Shown in pieces: positions 33,928-45,093 of a stretch of DNA of 64,000 bases; the first letter of the stretch is position 1, and each line of letters begins with the position of its first letter. Origin of the DNA: Piscirickettsiaceae bacterium (GTDB taxonomy: Bacteria; Pseudomonadota; Gammaproteobacteria; Nitrosococcales; Methylophagaceae); assembly GCA_013215805.1 (NCBI GenBank), contig JABSQM010000014.1:124001-188000 (forward strand), in the 5' to 3' direction. A model generated the notes under the pieces. The model saw nothing but the letters and a program-made list of their open reading frames with translations, had not been told where the DNA came from and made no database searches. Made by a program: the position numbers and the translations under genes.

Positions 33928-35394
33928 ATGAGAATTGCTCAGAAGGCACTTACTTTTGATGATGTTTTATTGCTGCCAGCTTACTCCAACGTATTACCAC
34001 ATGATGTTAGTTTAGTAACGAAGCTAACTCGTAATATTAACATTAACATTCCTCTGTTATCTGCGGCTATGGATACTGTGACCGAAAGTCGTCTAGCAAT
34101 ATCCATGGCACAAGAAGGCGGCCTGGGTATATTGCACAAAAATATGACCATTGAGAAACAAGCCAACGAAGTCAGAAAAGTTAAGAAATTTGAAAGTGGT
34201 GTTGTTCGTGATCCTATTACTATAAGTTCTGCTGCAACTGTTGGTGAAGTTGCTCAATTAACTCAAACAAATAAAATTTCTGGTGTACCTGTAGTAGACG
34301 GTGACAACCTAGTGGGAATTGTTACCAACCGAGACTTACGCTTTGAGACAAGCCTAGACAACCCAATATCATCGGTGATGACATCAAAAGAAAAATTAAT
34401 CACCGTTAAAGAAGAAACCAGTCGTGAGGAAGTTTTGAAATTATTGTATACTAATCGTATCGAAAAAGTCCTAGTTGTAGATAATGATTTTCATTTACAG
34501 GGTATGATCACCATCAAAGATATTCAGAAAGCAACAAATACACCCTTAGCCTCAAAAGATAATCAGGAGCGTTTACGTATTGGAGCTGCCACAGGAATTG
34601 GTGATGAAAGCAAAGAACGTGTCGATGCTCTAATTGAAGCTGGAGTTGATATTATTGTAATTGATACCGCACACGGACACTCACAAAGTGTATTGAATCA
34701 GGTACGCTGGGTTAAATATAATTATCCAGCAGTACAAATAGTTGGGGGTAATATTGCTACCGGTGCTGCGGCTACTGCCTTGGTTGAAGCAGGTGCCGAT
34801 GCGGTTAAGGTAGGTATAGGTCCTGGATCGATTTGCACGACACGCATAATAGCTGGAGTGGGCGCTCCTCAGATTACAGCTATTAGTAATGTCGCCAAGG
34901 CACTTCAAGGTACTGGAGTATCTCTTATTGCCGATGGAGGCATTCGTTATTCTGGCGATATAGCTAAAGCTCTAGTTGCTGGTGCCCATGTAATAATGAT
35001 TGGTGGAATATTTGCAGGTACCGATGAAGCTCCGGGAGAAATGGAATTATTTCAAGGTCGTACTTATAAGTCATACCGTGGTATGGGCTCTCTAGGTGCA
35101 ATGCAACAAAAACAAGGTTCTACTGACCGCTACTTCCAAGATTCAAGCGAAAAAAATAAATTAGTGCCAGAAGGAATTGAAGGTCGTGTGCCATTTAAAG
35201 GTAGCTTGAGCGCTGTAATTAATCAATTATTGGGCGGAATTCGTGCAAGTATGGGCTATACAGGTTCCGCTACCATAGAAGATATGCGCACTAAACCCGA
35301 ATTTATTTCTGTCACATCGGCTGGAATGAATGAAGGTCATGTACATGATGTAACCATTACCAAAGAAGCCCCTAACTACCACCGAGTAAACTAA
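33928..35394 (+). CDS. guaB: Inosine-5'-monophosphate dehydrogenase
   Basis: GuaB oxidises IMP to XMP with NAD in GTP synthesis. The ATG at 33928 is chosen: AGGAA lies 7 bases upstream and the protein then begins [15 protein letters not shown] like its homologues; an in-frame ATG at 33823 would add a 35-residue leader of no known role. It has 488 residues. Two CBS domains (about 93-205) interrupt the barrel, and the catalytic cysteine lies in [15 protein letters not shown]. guaA follows after 79 bases. Confidence 0.96.
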   Translation: MRIAQKALTFDDVLLLPAYSNVLPHDVSLVTKLTRNININIPLLSAAMDTVTESRLAISMAQEGGLGILHKNMTIEKQANEVRKVKKFESGVVRDPITISSAATVGEVAQLTQTNKISGVPVVDGDNLVGIVTNRDLRFETSLDNPISSVMTSKEKLITVKEETSREEVLKLLYTNRIEKVLVVDNDFHLQGMITIKDIQKATNTPLASKDNQERLRIGAATGIGDESKERVDALIEAGVDIIVIDTAHGHSQSVLNQVRWVKYNYPAVQIVGGNIATGAAATALVEAGADAVKVGIGPGSICTTRIIAGVGAPQITAISNVAKALQGTGVSLIADGGIRYSGDIAKALVAGAHVIMIGGIFAGTDEAPGEMELFQGRTYKSYRGMGSLGAMQQKQGSTDRYFQDSSEKNKLVPEGIEGRVPFKGSLSAVINQLLGGIRASMGYTGSATIEDMRTKPEFISVTSAGMNEGHVHDVTITKEAPNYHRVN

Positions 35395-35473
35395 ACATAT
35401 TCCTTATAATAACCTAAATATTTTAGTAAAAAGGGATAATACAGATATTTTAATATGTTAATAGTTAAAAAAT

Positions 35474-37054
35474 ATGAGTGACAATATTAATAATCATCGC
35501 ATTTTAATTATTGATTTTGGTTCTCAGTATACTCAATTAATTGCTCGTCGTGTTCGCGAAACGGGTGTATATTGTGAATTAAGAGATCCTAGAATATCTG
35601 CTGAGGAAATTAGGATATTCTCTCCCAAAGGGATTATATTATCTGGAGGACCACATTCAACTGTTAATACCGAGGCGCCTGCTGTATCTCAAGATATATT
35701 GACCTACGAAGTTCCCATTTTAGGTATCTGTTATGGTATGCAAACTATAGTCAAACAATTAGGCGGTCAGGTTAAATCTTCTAACCATCGTGAATTTGGA
35801 CATGCCCAGATACAAATTCAGGGTCAATCCGAACTATTCAAAGAGATGGAAGATCCGACGCCTAACAAGGAAGGACATACCAAACTTGATGTATGGATGA
35901 GCCATGTCGATAAAGTTGTATCCTTACCCGATGATTTCCAGGTTATCGCCAGCACCGACAGTACACCTCTTGCCGCCATAGTAAATGAAAAGAAAAAATT
36001 ATACGGTGTACAATTTCATCCAGAAGTCACCCATACCCCTCAAGGACAACAGATTATTAAAAGTTTCGTAACTAATATTTGTAAATGTGATACTCTTTGG
36101 ACTTCTTCTCAAATTATAGAAGATCATATTAAAACTATTCGCACTCAAGTAGGCACAGATAACGTCTTATTAGGTCTATCTGGAGGTGTGGATTCCTCTG
36201 TAGTTGCAGCTTTGCTGCACCGTGCTATAGGAAAACAACTTACCTGCATATTTATTGATAATGGACTACTGCGTCAAAATGAAGGTGACCAGATAATATC
36301 TATGTTTGCCAGATATATGGAAATTAAAATCATTCGAATTGATGCAGGGCAACACTTCTTTCAAGCATTAGCAAATACGGATGAGCCTGAAGCTAAACGT
36401 AAAATTATTGGTCGTGTATTTGTTGAGGTATTCGAGAAGGAAGCCAGTAAGCTCGGTAATATAAAGTGGTTAGCTCAGGGCACAATTTACTCCGATATAA
36501 TTGAATCTGCCGCCACTAAGACGGGTAAGGCTAATCTGATTAAATTACATCATAATGTTGGTGGCTTACCTAAAGATATGACCTTACAATTACTTGAACC
36601 TCTTCGTGACTTATTTAAGGATGAGGTACGAAAATTAGGCATTCAAATAGGACTGCCAAAAAATATAATTTATCGACACCCATTCCCAGGGCCAGGTCTT
36701 GGAGTTCGCATTTTGGGGCAGGTCACGAAAAAATATACTGATCTATTACGTAAAGCCGATCAAATTTTTATCGATGAATTACATAGGCATAATCTTTATA
36801 ATAAAATCAGCCAAGCCTTTGCGGTGTTTTTACCAGTAAAGTCAGTTGGAGTGATGGGTGATGAGCATAGATATGATTATGTAATATCACTACGCGCGGT
36901 TGAAACGATAGATTTCATGACTGCTCGATGGGCTCACCTACCCCACGAATTCCTTGGTTTAGTTTCTAACCGAATTATTAATGAAATTAAGGGTATCTCT
37001 CGTGTAACCTACGATATTTCTAGTAAACCACCTGCTACCATTGAATGGGAATAA
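35474..37054 (+). CDS. guaA: GMP synthase (glutamine-hydrolysing)
   Basis: GuaA aminates XMP to GMP using glutamine. The 526 residues comprise a class I glutaminase with Cys86 in LGICYGMQ and the His/Glu pair in [10 protein letters not shown], an ATP pyrophosphatase with [15 protein letters not shown], and the C-terminal dimerisation domain ending in PPATIEWE. It sits directly after guaB, the usual arrangement. Confidence 0.97.
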   Translation: MSDNINNHRILIIDFGSQYTQLIARRVRETGVYCELRDPRISAEEIRIFSPKGIILSGGPHSTVNTEAPAVSQDILTYEVPILGICYGMQTIVKQLGGQVKSSNHREFGHAQIQIQGQSELFKEMEDPTPNKEGHTKLDVWMSHVDKVVSLPDDFQVIASTDSTPLAAIVNEKKKLYGVQFHPEVTHTPQGQQIIKSFVTNICKCDTLWTSSQIIEDHIKTIRTQVGTDNVLLGLSGGVDSSVVAALLHRAIGKQLTCIFIDNGLLRQNEGDQIISMFARYMEIKIIRIDAGQHFFQALANTDEPEAKRKIIGRVFVEVFEKEASKLGNIKWLAQGTIYSDIIESAATKTGKANLIKLHHNVGGLPKDMTLQLLEPLRDLFKDEVRKLGIQIGLPKNIIYRHPFPGPGLGVRILGQVTKKYTDLLRKADQIFIDELHRHNLYNKISQAFAVFLPVKSVGVMGDEHRYDYVISLRAVETIDFMTARWAHLPHEFLGLVSNRIINEIKGISRVTYDISSKPPATIEWE

Positions 37055-37409
37055 CATACACTATTAGCCGAAATAACAGCGAATCAATATATTATATATT
37101 ATCAACTTATATGACAACAATCAATACCCCCCCCAATCGATAGCATAGACACAATATAACGATTAATAATTATTTAATGAATTAGAAGAATAGTTAAATT
37201 TCTGAATACAGTTATAAATATGCTCAACTCAGCCATTTAACTATTTTCTTTCATGCAATCCAATGTAATATTCTGGTATTAGACACCTTTAACAACCCGC
37301 ATTTAAAATTGAAATATAAAGATATAGCTGTACTGTTTTATTGTCAGGTAACAATTTATCAATACATCCATCAATCAAATACGACACTACACATCTTTAC
37401 CTAAACATA
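37055..37409. other. Spacer between guaA and the porin gene
   Basis: The two flanking genes converge here. It contains an 8-C run at 37127-37134. No terminator hairpin with a T-run was found. Confidence 0.4.
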
Positions 37410-38504
37410 TTAAATATTCTCAAATCGATAATTTACTCCTAAACTAAAGCCATCATGTTCATATTTGCCAGCAGGTGAACTTCCATTCTGAAAGCCAGCT
37501 TTAACCAATAGGTTTTCATTTATCCGAATATTTACACCAAAATCTATTTGTTTATATCTAGAATAAAGTGATCCACCTGGTGAGTCCTTCCATCTATTAT
37601 AGCGAGTAAATACACTAATTTTCTCAGAAATTTTATATGAAGGCTCTAAATACCAACCATTCTTTTTATCTGAATTCTTAGATGCAGAAATTTCTCTATT
37701 CTTACCATGTGAGTCAGCATATAGAGCACTTAAACCAAATTTATCACGCTTAATCACCGCATGTGTCTCAAATATAGCCGTGCTTATTGAATCTGAATTG
37801 TCCTCATATTGCATAGTTGCCGCTAACTCGAATCCATCAATACCAGTCCACTCAATACGACTAGTATAAATATGACTTCTTATTTTAGTTTCTGTTACCT
37901 TCTTATTAAGGTTATCATCATGCGTTTTATCAAGCGATAAAATTAAAGGACCTCCAGTTACCGCCAAATCATATCTGAATCCTCCATCCATTTTACCACT
38001 AAATATTATACCCGCTTTCTGCCATTCTCCTGATGAAATAATATTTTTAGTAATTGCATTACGTGTAACACCATAAAAGGTACTAGATTTATGAAAATCG
38101 TCCTTAATCATACCTATTGGCGCTGATAATAAACCTCCTGTTATTTTAATATTTTCGCCAAAATCATATTGGAGATAAATCTTTTCTAATTTTATTTCTC
38201 CACTTGCATCATCTCCCATAATAATATGTTTAATCTTTACCTTAGAAAATAAGCGTAGTTTTTTGGAAAATATTTGTCCGAAAGATAAGTAAACATTATG
38301 ATGAATAACTCCATCTTTATTTTCATATAGATTCTGCCCATCTTTCTGAATATAATTGTTATAGTACAATTCCCCATGAGCATGAATATCAATATTATTA
38401 AATCTCGATCCATCAAATTTCATGTCCATATTCTTAGATATCTCAGCCTGAGATGTACCAGCAAGCAATACGCTGGCAGCTAGTAAACTACTCTTAATTC
38501 TCAT
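37410..38504 (-). CDS. Outer-membrane porin, OprO/OprP-like
   Basis: A 364-residue protein with a clear signal peptide (MRIKSSLLAASVLL, cleavage after SQA near 20) and alternating strand patterns along its length, as in 16-stranded barrels. Segments such as GELYYNNYIQ, GGLLSAPIGMI and FGVNIRINENLLVKAG resemble phosphate-selective porin O/P relatives. The C-terminal beta-signal GVNYRF is followed by three extra residues, ENI, where most porins end on the aromatic residue. The substrate cannot be told. The gene stands alone. Confidence 0.68.
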   Translation of the reverse strand: MRIKSSLLAASVLLAGTSQAEISKNMDMKFDGSRFNNIDIHAHGELYYNNYIQKDGQNLYENKDGVIHHNVYLSFGQIFSKKLRLFSKVKIKHIIMGDDASGEIKLEKIYLQYDFGENIKITGGLLSAPIGMIKDDFHKSSTFYGVTRNAITKNIISSGEWQKAGIIFSGKMDGGFRYDLAVTGGPLILSLDKTHDDNLNKKVTETKIRSHIYTSRIEWTGIDGFELAATMQYEDNSDSISTAIFETHAVIKRDKFGLSALYADSHGKNREISASKNSDKKNGWYLEPSYKISEKISVFTRYNRWKDSPGGSLYSRYKQIDFGVNIRINENLLVKAGFQNGSSPAGKYEHDGFSLGVNYRFENI

Positions 38505-38948
38505 GGTGTTGTCCTTATTTTATAAAATATTGGTGTAATATTAATGAATGATGGCAAGCTATACGTGATACATAATGTAGATACCAATTATCATCATCTA
38601 AAATTGATTTACATCAAGATGATTAATACTAATTTTTATACAACCACTTAATGGTCTGATCTATGCCTTTCAATTGAATTAACAATCAAACCTAAATTAA
38701 AAATAAAATAGACTGTGTATTAGTACGGCTTAAATTAATTCAGGAATTAATGCTTATATGACATTGCAATGACAGTTTCCATCATTTGTTGTATATATTA
38801 CAGGGATAATATACTCGCCATAGGTAGGATAGCATAATTAAATACTACACCAATCAAAGGATATAATTACTAGCATATTTCATAAATAAATCTAATTAAT
38901 GTAATCCTAACCGCTGAGGTCGACAAACTTTAAGTCGCATTTGGACAT
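38505..38948. other. Spacer upstream of the porin gene
   Basis: Presumably holds the porin promoter, as the porin ATG is at 38504 reading leftward. No specific operator or RNA was recognised. Confidence 0.35.
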
Positions 38949-39821
38949 TCATCTAGCCTTAATATTAAGGCATTCAGCCAATTCATTTTTTATCATTCCA
39001 GGTGTTTCTAGAGTTATCGAACCTAACATCATTGAACGAAAATCAGTAATCAATATCTTAGAAATACGTTCAAAATCAACCTTACCTCCAACACGAAAAC
39101 AACCGCGTTTGACTCCTATGTCCTCTAATATTTCTAATTCGTCACCAATCAATCTTGCTAAATTATAACGCTTCTTAATCAATTTAGGATAGCGTTGTCT
39201 AAAGTAAGAAATTGCATAACATGCAATTTCAATATTATCAAATGCTGTTTCCCTAATAGCACCTGTGATGGCTAGACGATATCCAATATTAATATTTCTT
39301 AGATTGGGCCACAGCATGCCTGGAGTGTCTATCAACACAATACCTTGCTTTAACTTAATCCGCTGCTGCACTTTAGTCACCGCCGGCTCATCGCCGGTAC
39401 AAGCTATATCTCGTTTTGCCAATATATTGATAAGTGTAGATTTACCAGAATTAGGAATGCCCATAATTAGTGCTTGAATATTTTTGATACTCTGCGATCT
39501 TCTAAGCAATATCTTATTGCATAATTCTAATATGCAAAAGGTACGATTAGGATCCTCTGTTGTAAGTGATATGGATTTAACATTCCTCTCGTGCTCTAAA
39601 AAATAGTGCCACTCTTTAGTTATATCCGAATCAGCTAGATCGCTTTTATTTAGCACCTTAATACAGGGCTTGCTACCACAAATCGTAGCTAACATTGGAT
39701 TGGCACTACTAAATGGAATGCGTGCATCTAAGACTTCTATAAAGATATCTATTCGGGATAAGATATCCTTTAGTGCTTTCTTAGCCTTGTGCATATGACC
39801 AGGATACCACTGAATCAACAT
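38949..39821 (-). CDS. Circularly permuted ribosome-biogenesis GTPase (RbgA/YlqF-like)
   Basis: A cytoplasmic GTPase of 290 residues acting in late large-subunit assembly in Gram-positives; related proteins occur in some Proteobacteria. The motifs come in permuted order: G4 NKSD at 58-61, then G1 GIPNSGKS at 121-128 and G3 DTPG at 165-168. WYPGHMHKAK opens the protein, the family hallmark. A C-terminal RNA-binding-like region follows. It lies 1 base after the cvfB frame, so the two are coupled. Confidence 0.9.
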   Translation of the reverse strand: MLIQWYPGHMHKAKKALKDILSRIDIFIEVLDARIPFSSANPMLATICGSKPCIKVLNKSDLADSDITKEWHYFLEHERNVKSISLTTEDPNRTFCILELCNKILLRRSQSIKNIQALIMGIPNSGKSTLINILAKRDIACTGDEPAVTKVQQRIKLKQGIVLIDTPGMLWPNLRNINIGYRLAITGAIRETAFDNIEIACYAISYFRQRYPKLIKKRYNLARLIGDELEILEDIGVKRGCFRVGGKVDFERISKILITDFRSMMLGSITLETPGMIKNELAECLNIKAR

Positions 39822-39822
39822 A

Positions 39823-40452
39823 TCACCTTACCAAGCTTACTTTATTCATAGTGATGAGTATTAACCGTTTTTTATACAATCTTCCCAAGGCTTTTTTATA
39901 ACTTGATTTGCTTACCCCAAATTGGGCATAGACATTATTAGGTTTACTATTATCTGTTAAAATAATAGCGCCACCTTCTGACCAGATAAAGTTCAATGCT
40001 CGCTGCGATAGCTTATCCAAAGCTTTACTATCAGATAATTGCAAGCATAAATCTAATTTATTATCTTCGCGGATTTTCTTAATATACCCCTTTAATTTTT
40101 GACCATACTTCATTGAAGTGAATACATCACTATAGAATAATAATCCCACTGTAATACCATTCACCACAGCTTTATAAGCTAAATCGGTACGCCCATAAAT
40201 CAATGAATCAACTTGCTGTGCCTGTCTAAAATATAAAGGTGGTGTTGATAAATATTTATCCAGTTTTGTTGTAGCAAGTACACGTTCAGATCTAGAATCA
40301 ATATAAAGATAAACCACATAGGAGCCACCCTTTATCATTGCTCTTTGCTGCTCACCAAATGGTACTAATAAATGTTCAGGCATTCCCCAGTCCAAAAAAG
40401 AACCGATTATATTAACTTCAGCGACATTTAAATAAGCATACTCACCCACCAT
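39823..40452 (-). CDS. cvfB: CvfB (YitL)-like RNA-binding protein, N-terminally truncated
   Basis: The 209-residue open frame matches CvfB from the second S1 domain onward: GEYAYLNVAEVNIIGSF, FLDWGMPEHLLVPF, ATTKLDKYLS, then the third S1-like part and a C-terminal winged helix. Normal CvfB proteins are about 280 residues; the first S1 domain is missing from this frame. It is found, broken, directly upstream (40453-40665). The ATG at 40452 corresponds to a residue inside the normal protein, so whether this truncated product is made is unknown. It is coupled to the downstream GTPase gene. Confidence 0.72.
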   Translation of the reverse strand: MVGEYAYLNVAEVNIIGSFLDWGMPEHLLVPFGEQQRAMIKGGSYVVYLYIDSRSERVLATTKLDKYLSTPPLYFRQAQQVDSLIYGRTDLAYKAVVNGITVGLLFYSDVFTSMKYGQKLKGYIKKIREDNKLDLCLQLSDSKALDKLSQRALNFIWSEGGAIILTDNSKPNNVYAQFGVSKSSYKKALGRLYKKRLILITMNKVSLVR

Positions 40453-40665
40453 TGATTCAGATATAATAGGTAGTTATTATTAGTATGCCCTCTAAATTTA
40501 AATTCATAAACACCACGATTTCATCGCCACTCTAACGCCATGAAGCACAAAAAACGTGCCGGCAATAAAATTGCATCATCATAACCATCGAGATAAACAT
40601 AGGTATTAAAAATACTTCATAATTTTTAATGAATATATTACCTAACCTTAATATTTAACTTTATC
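40453..40665 (-). pseudogene. cvfB: First S1 domain of cvfB, frameshifted
   Basis: On the minus strand, two overlapping frames still spell the lost N-terminus: YVYLDGYDDAILLPARF, then after a frame change GDEIVVFMNLNLEGILIITT, followed by a TGA and another shift before the open frame at 40452. These match the CvfB pattern of YLDGG, ILLPKR, GDELEVF and LIATT. A reading near 40650 may be the original start. At least two frameshifts and one stop separate it from the remaining gene. Confidence 0.75.
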
Positions 40666-40680
40666 GCTATATTTTAAACT

Positions 40681-42371
40681 AGTTATGTTACTGGAGATGG
40701 AAAGTAAAAATTCTTACACGATATCATTTATCAGTTTTCACGCTTAGACAAAAAGCTGCACTTAATGTACTGAATAAGCTTTACACAGTATAATCATTTC
40801 TCATATATGCAAATATTATTATATCGTAAAATAATTCTTAGCACCTAGCTATTATTCCAATAATATATAAAAGTTGAAATATTATTGTAAGAATTAAACC
40901 AAATTTAGATGATTTTATAAAAACATGCGAGTGGACCACTTTTATACTTAGGCTGAAACATATCTCTAAAATTATGATACCGCTTCCTTAATGATACAAA
41001 GTTCCATATAATTAATAATATTCGTCATAGGGGCTGCAAGTTTATGATGTCCGTAGTTTACTTGTTTAAATCTCAAGATTTTCAAAAATACTCTGTTATG
41101 AAATTATCCAAGCGATTTTTAAGTCAACTCATACTTAATTCTAAGCCATGATCTTCGTCACTGTCTAATATAGACATAATTAACTTGTGTGGTGACGAAG
41201 TCGAGCTGAATATTAGAATGCCTCTTATCTTGTTAGTATATTATCTACGTATTTAAATCCAGAACTCACATAGTTAGTGCCTAGCCCAACTTATCAACAA
41301 TTTAAAATACACTACATTGTTAGTCTATAGGACTATCATATTTGCCAAATAAGACGATACCAATCGTTTTGACAAAAAACTATATTTACAACAACCAACT
41401 ATCTAATTTTTCTAAGTTAAATGAAAATTAAGTCCATTTATACTAATGACATATCCTCCTAAAGGAAATAATATTTTTTTAGCTCTGTCAGTATTTGGCA
41501 CTTGCCATATGTTTAATCTATTTCGAGAGGATCATATAGCTTCATCATAACTACACAACGTGAGCTTTATGCATCAATAATTTTAGCTTACACCTATAAT
41601 AAAATTGGATTGAAGACATGAATGAGTAATGACATACTGGATGGGCACGGTATCCAGGATTCTTTAAGTTCAACGTTGCTCACTTCCATAAGAAATAAGG
41701 ATGACACTTTATTCAACAGCTTTCAATCATTCTGAAAATACTTTACTTGCTCCCTCAATACTTGAAACACGAATTGATCAAGAGCAAGAGCAGTGGGTTT
41801 GGGTGAAATATCTACTACTTATATCGACATTACCCAAATAAACACACATTGCGCGACAGTCTACCTCTCCTGCTTAGGCTACATATTTATGTTGATGTCT
41901 ATAGATCGCAGCATCTCAATATATTCAAGCTTAAATTTAGATGTAATATCTCTTGGTATAATAAACCTGACTAGTTAAATCAATAATGACTGTAACTAAA
42001 CCTCGAAGCTAAAACCTACCGTTACACCCCATAATTTTTCAAATATTTGAATAATGATCTATACATTGCAGATGGTACTTATCTCACATTTTTTATTTAT
42101 CGGAAGATAACATTAAGAGTAATATATTCATCGAATATCATTCAAGAATTATCATATTCGTACTAAAACATTATATTTAATAAATTACGGCATGCATACC
42201 TATATTCAAATTGTTATTACTTTTTGTGAAAATTGAAAATTAACATCATTAACAATAAATAATATTTCAACATAATAATACAATGGTTATTATTCAATAA
42301 TATAAATTTATGAGAAATCACACTAATATAAAAGGTCTGCATCAATGTTTAAGACCACTAATTCCATAATA
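40681..42371. other. 1.7 kb decayed spacer
   Basis: No genuine gene. A 61-codon open frame at 41793-41978 has no recognisable similarity or ribosome site. No RNA, repeat or terminator was found. Confidence 0.4.
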
Positions 42372-42832
42372 TTAACGTCGAGTACGAAAAAATTGACGCA
42401 ATAGATCTTGACTTTTCTTTGCTAAAATACCGCTATTATGTAAAATATAATGATTAGATCTATAGTTATTTAAAATATCAAAGATACCACTACCTACAGA
42501 CTTAATTCTGAATTGAGCAGTGGCAAACACGACACGTTTAATCCGCGCATGAACCAAAGCGCCAGCACACATCAAGCATGGCTCCAGGGTAACATATAAA
42601 GTTGTACCTGGAAGTCTATAGTTTCCCTCTCTTACACAGGCAGCACGTAAAGCTGTTAATTCTGCATGGGCGGTAGGATCATTGCTAATAATCGGTCTAT
42701 TCCAGCCTTCTCCTAATAACTTATCAAATAAACAATCACTGCCCCCACTGGAACTTCGCCATGTAATTTAGCCCGTTTTGCTAAATCTAAAGCATGAGAC
42801 ATCCAGCGCATATCATTAATTTTAGAGGACAT
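42372..42832 (-). pseudogene. tadA: tRNA adenosine deaminase TadA with a single frameshift
   Basis: TadA converts A34 to inosine in tRNA-Arg(ACG), allowing CGU/CGC/CGA to be read. From the ATG at 42832 the frame reads RWMSHALDLAKRAKLHGE and VPVGAVIV, then stops. One base missing near 42724-42735 would restore KLLGEGWNRP, AHAEL (catalytic Glu, zinc His), GNYRLPGTTLYVTLEP and the zinc motif EPCLMC, then GALVHARI to the normal end at RTRR. The span is 461 bases, one short of a multiple of three. All catalytic residues are otherwise intact. The start overlaps waaA by 11 bases. It is either a very recent lesion, a programmed or tolerated shift, or a sequencing error. Confidence 0.88.
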
Positions 42833-44102
42833 GAAGTTTGATTAGATTAATCAGTCGTATGCCTGCTCCTTGACTGTTAACAATTAGCCTGAGGCTAGTT
42901 CTACCCATTGCAGCGCGTTTGGAAGGATTGTGCAATAAATCAATAACCGTAGTCGCCAAACCATGAATATCGATAACCTCGACAGCCGCTTCTGCCTGTA
43001 TGAATTGCCGAGTAATTTCATTAAAGTTAAAGTAATACGGTCCTGTGATAATAGCTCGTCCAAGTGCGGCAGGCTCTAATAAATTATGGCCACCATGAGG
43101 AAATAAACTACCGCCAACAAAAGCGATGTCACTGGTTGCATAGAACAGTGGCAATTCGCCCATAGAATCAACTACCAAGACGTTAATGTCATTCATACAA
43201 TACTGGTGTTCACTACGGCGCAACATTTTAAATCCCATACGTTTGCTTAATGCAGCAACACGGTCGAAACGTTCTGGATTTCTAGGAGCTATAATTAAAA
43301 GTAAATCAGGATATTTTATCCTAATTAAGAAAAGTGCATTTAGAATAATTTTTTCTTCACCCTCGTGTGTACTGGCAGCAATGAGAACGGGTCTACTTAT
43401 ATCCCACATTGCACTTACCACCTGCTTAGATATTTTCATAATACTGGAGGGCCAATCGATTTCATATTTTAGATTACCAATGGTATGTACCTTCTTTGAA
43501 TCAGCACCTAGCTGCAAAAAATACTGTCGATCTTGTTCACTTTGGGCGGCAATCAAAGTAAGAGATTGAAGTGTTCTATGAGTTAATGTAGAAATACACT
43601 GATACCCCTTAATTGATCGTTCAGATATTCGTGCATTAGCTAAAATAATTTTAATATCATTCTTGGTACAGATAGATATAAGATTCGGCCATATTTCAGT
43701 TTCCATAATAACACCAAACTGAGGATGTATAGCTGCTATAAATCTCTTGATGGCAAAAGGAACATCATAAGGTAGATAACTATGCCTAACTACATCAGAA
43801 AATAATAATTTTACCCGTTCACTGCCTGTTGGTGTCATGGTTGTCATTATAAGTTGATACTTAGGAAATTCATTTTGCAATAATTTTATTAGAGGTCTAC
43901 TGGCCTCCACCTCACCAACTGATACCGCATGAATCCAAATGACTGATTTATCAAAATTTAATACTGGTACATATCCAAAACGTTCATGCAAACGTTTAAA
44001 ATAGGCTGGTGAACGTAATCCCTGCCAAATAAGGCGTAGCAATATAATTGGTAATGCCAATGTAAAAAGTAAAGTATAGAAAAAAATCAAGATTAGACTC
44101 AT
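42822..44102 (-). CDS. waaA: 3-deoxy-D-manno-octulosonic acid transferase
   Basis: WaaA (KdtA) adds KDO from CMP-KDO to lipid A precursors on the inner membrane. The 426-residue GT-B glycosyltransferase has an N-terminal membrane anchor (about 3-23), the catalytic-base glutamate at 64 in HAVSVGEVEAS, and PHGGHNLLEPA in the C-terminal nucleotide-binding half. Together with kdsD and kdsC it keeps KDO incorporation. The gene is convergent with nothing and is divergent from the acyltransferase gene at 44170. Confidence 0.96.
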   Translation of the reverse strand: MSLILIFFYTLLFTLALPIILLRLIWQGLRSPAYFKRLHERFGYVPVLNFDKSVIWIHAVSVGEVEASRPLIKLLQNEFPKYQLIMTTMTPTGSERVKLLFSDVVRHSYLPYDVPFAIKRFIAAIHPQFGVIMETEIWPNLISICTKNDIKIILANARISERSIKGYQCISTLTHRTLQSLTLIAAQSEQDRQYFLQLGADSKKVHTIGNLKYEIDWPSSIMKISKQVVSAMWDISRPVLIAASTHEGEEKIILNALFLIRIKYPDLLLIIAPRNPERFDRVAALSKRMGFKMLRRSEHQYCMNDINVLVVDSMGELPLFYATSDIAFVGGSLFPHGGHNLLEPAALGRAIITGPYYFNFNEITRQFIQAEAAVEVIDIHGLATTVIDLLHNPSKRAAMGRTSLRLIVNSQGAGIRLINLIKLHVL

Positions 44103-44169
44103 TGCCTTCCGGACATAAAACTTAATGTTAATGATAACATAGGCACTAAATATGTTGTGAAAGGGTACT

Positions 44170-45093
44170 ATGGAAAATTATAAATGGCAGTTTGTTCATC
44201 CTAAGTTTTGGCCAATTTGGCTAATTTTATTGCTAATGCGATTTTCAGTGTATTTACCTGTAAAAATTCAATTGTGGGTAGGTTACCATATAGTATTTTT
44301 CATGCGTCCTTTCATGAAAAAACGTACACAAATAGCAGTACGTAATTTAAAATTATGCTTTCCTAAATTATCTGCAAAGAAACGTCAAAAATTATTAGAT
44401 GAAATAACACATACTATGGGAATGATGACCATAGAAATAGCCTTAAGTTGGTGGGCAAGAGATGATCAGTTAGCACAAAGAGTTAGTTACGAGGGGTTAA
44501 GACACCTGAATCAAGCATTAGCCAATGGAAAAGGAGTCATCTTGTTGACTGGACATTTCACCAGCATGGAGTTAGGTGGGCGGCTAATAATGTTAAAAAT
44601 ACCTTGTCATGTAATGTTTCATCAATTAAAAAATCCATTATTAAATGCGGTTATGATGCAAGCGCGTACCTTTCATAGTCAGGGCATTATATTGCATAAT
44701 AATCCGAGAGACTTAATAAAAGCTTTAAAAAGAAATAGGATAGTTTGGTATGCTCCTGATCAAGACTTTGGCAGAAAAAGTAGTGTTTTTGCGAAGTTTT
44801 TTGGAATGCAAGCGGCCACTAGTCCTGCCACCGCAAGAATAGCGAAGATGAGTGGCGCTATAGTAATTCCATTTATCCCTCGACGGAAAAATGATGGTAG
44901 TTATACTCTAATATTAAGACCACCACTTAAAAATTTTCCTGTGGGAAATGACATAGAGGACGCACAAAGGATTAATAATATTATTGAATCCGAGATAAGA
45001 AAGTCGCCGGCACAATATTTATGGGTACATCGACGATTTAAGACTCAGCCCGAAGGGAAAGGCCAATTATATGAAAATCCAAGTATAGAGTAA
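44170..45093 (+). CDS. lpxL: Lipid A lauroyl-type acyltransferase (LpxL family)
   Basis: An inner-membrane acyltransferase adding a secondary acyl chain to KDO2-lipid A. It is 307 residues with an N-terminal hydrophobic region (about 15-45) and the catalytic H-X4-E motif at 129-134 (GHFTSMELGG). WYAPDQDFG and YLWVHRRFKTQP are typical LpxL/LpxM segments. LpxL and LpxM cannot be separated with certainty; LpxL is favoured by overall pattern. It is divergent from waaA, fitting a lipid A locus. Confidence 0.88.
   Translation: MENYKWQFVHPKFWPIWLILLLMRFSVYLPVKIQLWVGYHIVFFMRPFMKKRTQIAVRNLKLCFPKLSAKKRQKLLDEITHTMGMMTIEIALSWWARDDQLAQRVSYEGLRHLNQALANGKGVILLTGHFTSMELGGRLIMLKIPCHVMFHQLKNPLLNAVMMQARTFHSQGIILHNNPRDLIKALKRNRIVWYAPDQDFGRKSSVFAKFFGMQAATSPATARIAKMSGAIVIPFIPRRKNDGSYTLILRPPLKNFPVGNDIEDAQRINNIIESEIRKSPAQYLWVHRRFKTQPEGKGQLYENPSIE

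Noticed and set aside
41793-41978. 61-codon open frame in the cvfB-tadA spacer
   Set aside because: No ribosome site and no family resemblance; chance frame.
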